From: Atopobiaceae bacterium
GTDB lineage: Bacteria > Actinomycetota > Coriobacteriia > Coriobacteriales > Atopobiaceae
NCBI GenBank assembly: GCA_902834555.1
Contig: CADFJN010000027.1
Span: 1-23,627, forward strand
DNA length: 23,627 nt
Direction: 5' to 3'
Part shown: positions 23,286 to 23,627 of the stretch, piece after piece
Numbering within the stretch: the first letter of the stretch is position 1
How the letters are laid out: each line of letters starts with the position of its first letter
Notes under the pieces: model-generated
The model's database searches: none
Told to the model about the DNA's origin: nothing
What the model saw: only the letters and a program-made list of their open reading frames with translations
Translations under genes and position numbers: made by a program

Positions 23286-23627
23286 TATCTCAGCCTTGCT
23301 CAGGCGACTCGGACACCTAGCAGAAACGAAGGATGTCCGAACCGCTATTTTTTACCAGTGCAAATGCGCGATAACCAAAAAGTGCACAAGGGCGCGAAAG
23401 CAGGCAATGAAACAAAGGCGCAGGCGCCATCGACTCACCCAATTGACACACCAAGCCAGCCGCGAAGTCTGCTTAAAGACACGTCCAAGAAGCAAGCTTT
23501 GATTTCCTGAACGAACAGCGTTTGTACAGAATGAGGAATCTGCGGCTCCGCATTTCCACTCGAAAAACGGAGAGGGGCCCCGCGCTCGGCGCGGGGCCCC
23601 TCCCGTGGCGAAAACGCCCCCAGTCGG
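23286..23627. other. gene-free end of window
   Basis: No convincing gene: the 68-residue open frame at 23296-23502 has no ribosome site or motifs. The stretch has a weak hairpin (CGGACA 23310-23315, TGTCCG 23334-23339) with a T-run at 23348-23353 that might end the GH1 transcript, and the strong terminator at 23572-23602. Confidence 0.5.
23572..23602 (-). terminator. perfect 14-bp stem, TCG loop, intrinsic terminator
   Basis: GAGGGGCCCCGCGC (23572-23585) pairs fully with GCGCGGGGCCCCTC (23589-23602). On the minus strand the stem is followed by TCCGTTTTTCG, so it most likely ends a minus-strand gene lying beyond the right edge. It could also act as a block for the plus-strand GH1 operon. Confidence 0.75.

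Noticed and set aside
23296..23502. 68-aa open frame at the right end
   Set aside because: Basic, motif-free composition and no ribosome site.
1..23627. CRISPR array, tRNA or rRNA genes, phage or transposase genes
   Set aside because: No regular spacer-repeat array, no cloverleaf or rRNA-like stretch, and no integrase or transposase frame was seen.

Overview
The window reads as chromosomal DNA from a high-GC Gram-positive bacterium. It fits best with the Coriobacteriia (Atopobiaceae, Olsenella/Atopobium-like). This is inferred from GC-rich coding, strong AGGAGG-type ribosome sites, the metG-ksgA-tatD order, a RicT-type PSP1 protein beside holB and tmk, and Lac-family PTS genes; the taxon is not proven by any single marker.

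Layout. 1-379 has no supportable gene. 380-3853 (minus) is a metG-ksgA-tatD operon. 3959-5584 is a HerA-like ATPase (DUF853). 5666-7605 is rsmI preceded by a GH5-fold gene that has lost its catalytic residues. 7848-8276 is a QueD/6-pyruvoyl-tetrahydropterin synthase-like gene, flanked on both sides by repeat-rich intergenic DNA. 8524-11922 is a tmk-holB-ricT operon in which all genes overlap. 12086-12835 is an SDR oxidoreductase, and 12990-13755 is an alpha/beta hydrolase broken by one extra base in a C5 tract.

13904-23285 is a coherent sugar-salvage island on two divergent arms. The minus arm runs RpiR-type regulator, Lac-family PTS EIIB, EIIC, a terminator-like hairpin, MupG-like 6-phospho-muramidase (DUF871/GH170), BadF-type amino-sugar kinase, AnmK, and a small three-helix membrane protein. 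The plus arm is PTS EIIA, MurQ etherase and a GH1 6-phospho-beta-glycosidase, joined by ATGA overlaps. The arms diverge from a 393-bp region with a candidate RpiR operator.

Proposed logic (inference): the PTS imports and phosphorylates peptidoglycan disaccharides. MurNAc6P-GlcNAc is cut by MupG to MurNAc-6P and GlcNAc, and the kinase rescues GlcNAc. GlcNAc6P-anhydroMurNAc would be cut by the GH1 enzyme to GlcNAc-6P and anhydroMurNAc, and AnmK converts the latter to MurNAc-6P. MurQ then turns all MurNAc-6P into GlcNAc-6P and D-lactate. Pairing each glycosidase with its own kinase in one locus is the most interesting system in the window.

A second signal is the 9-mer GCCGAGAAG. I found it 12 times on the plus strand and three times on the minus strand in the left 12 kb, inside genes and between them, and not once in the right 11.6 kb. 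It behaves like a genome-wide DNA motif, and its absence supports a different history for the right half.
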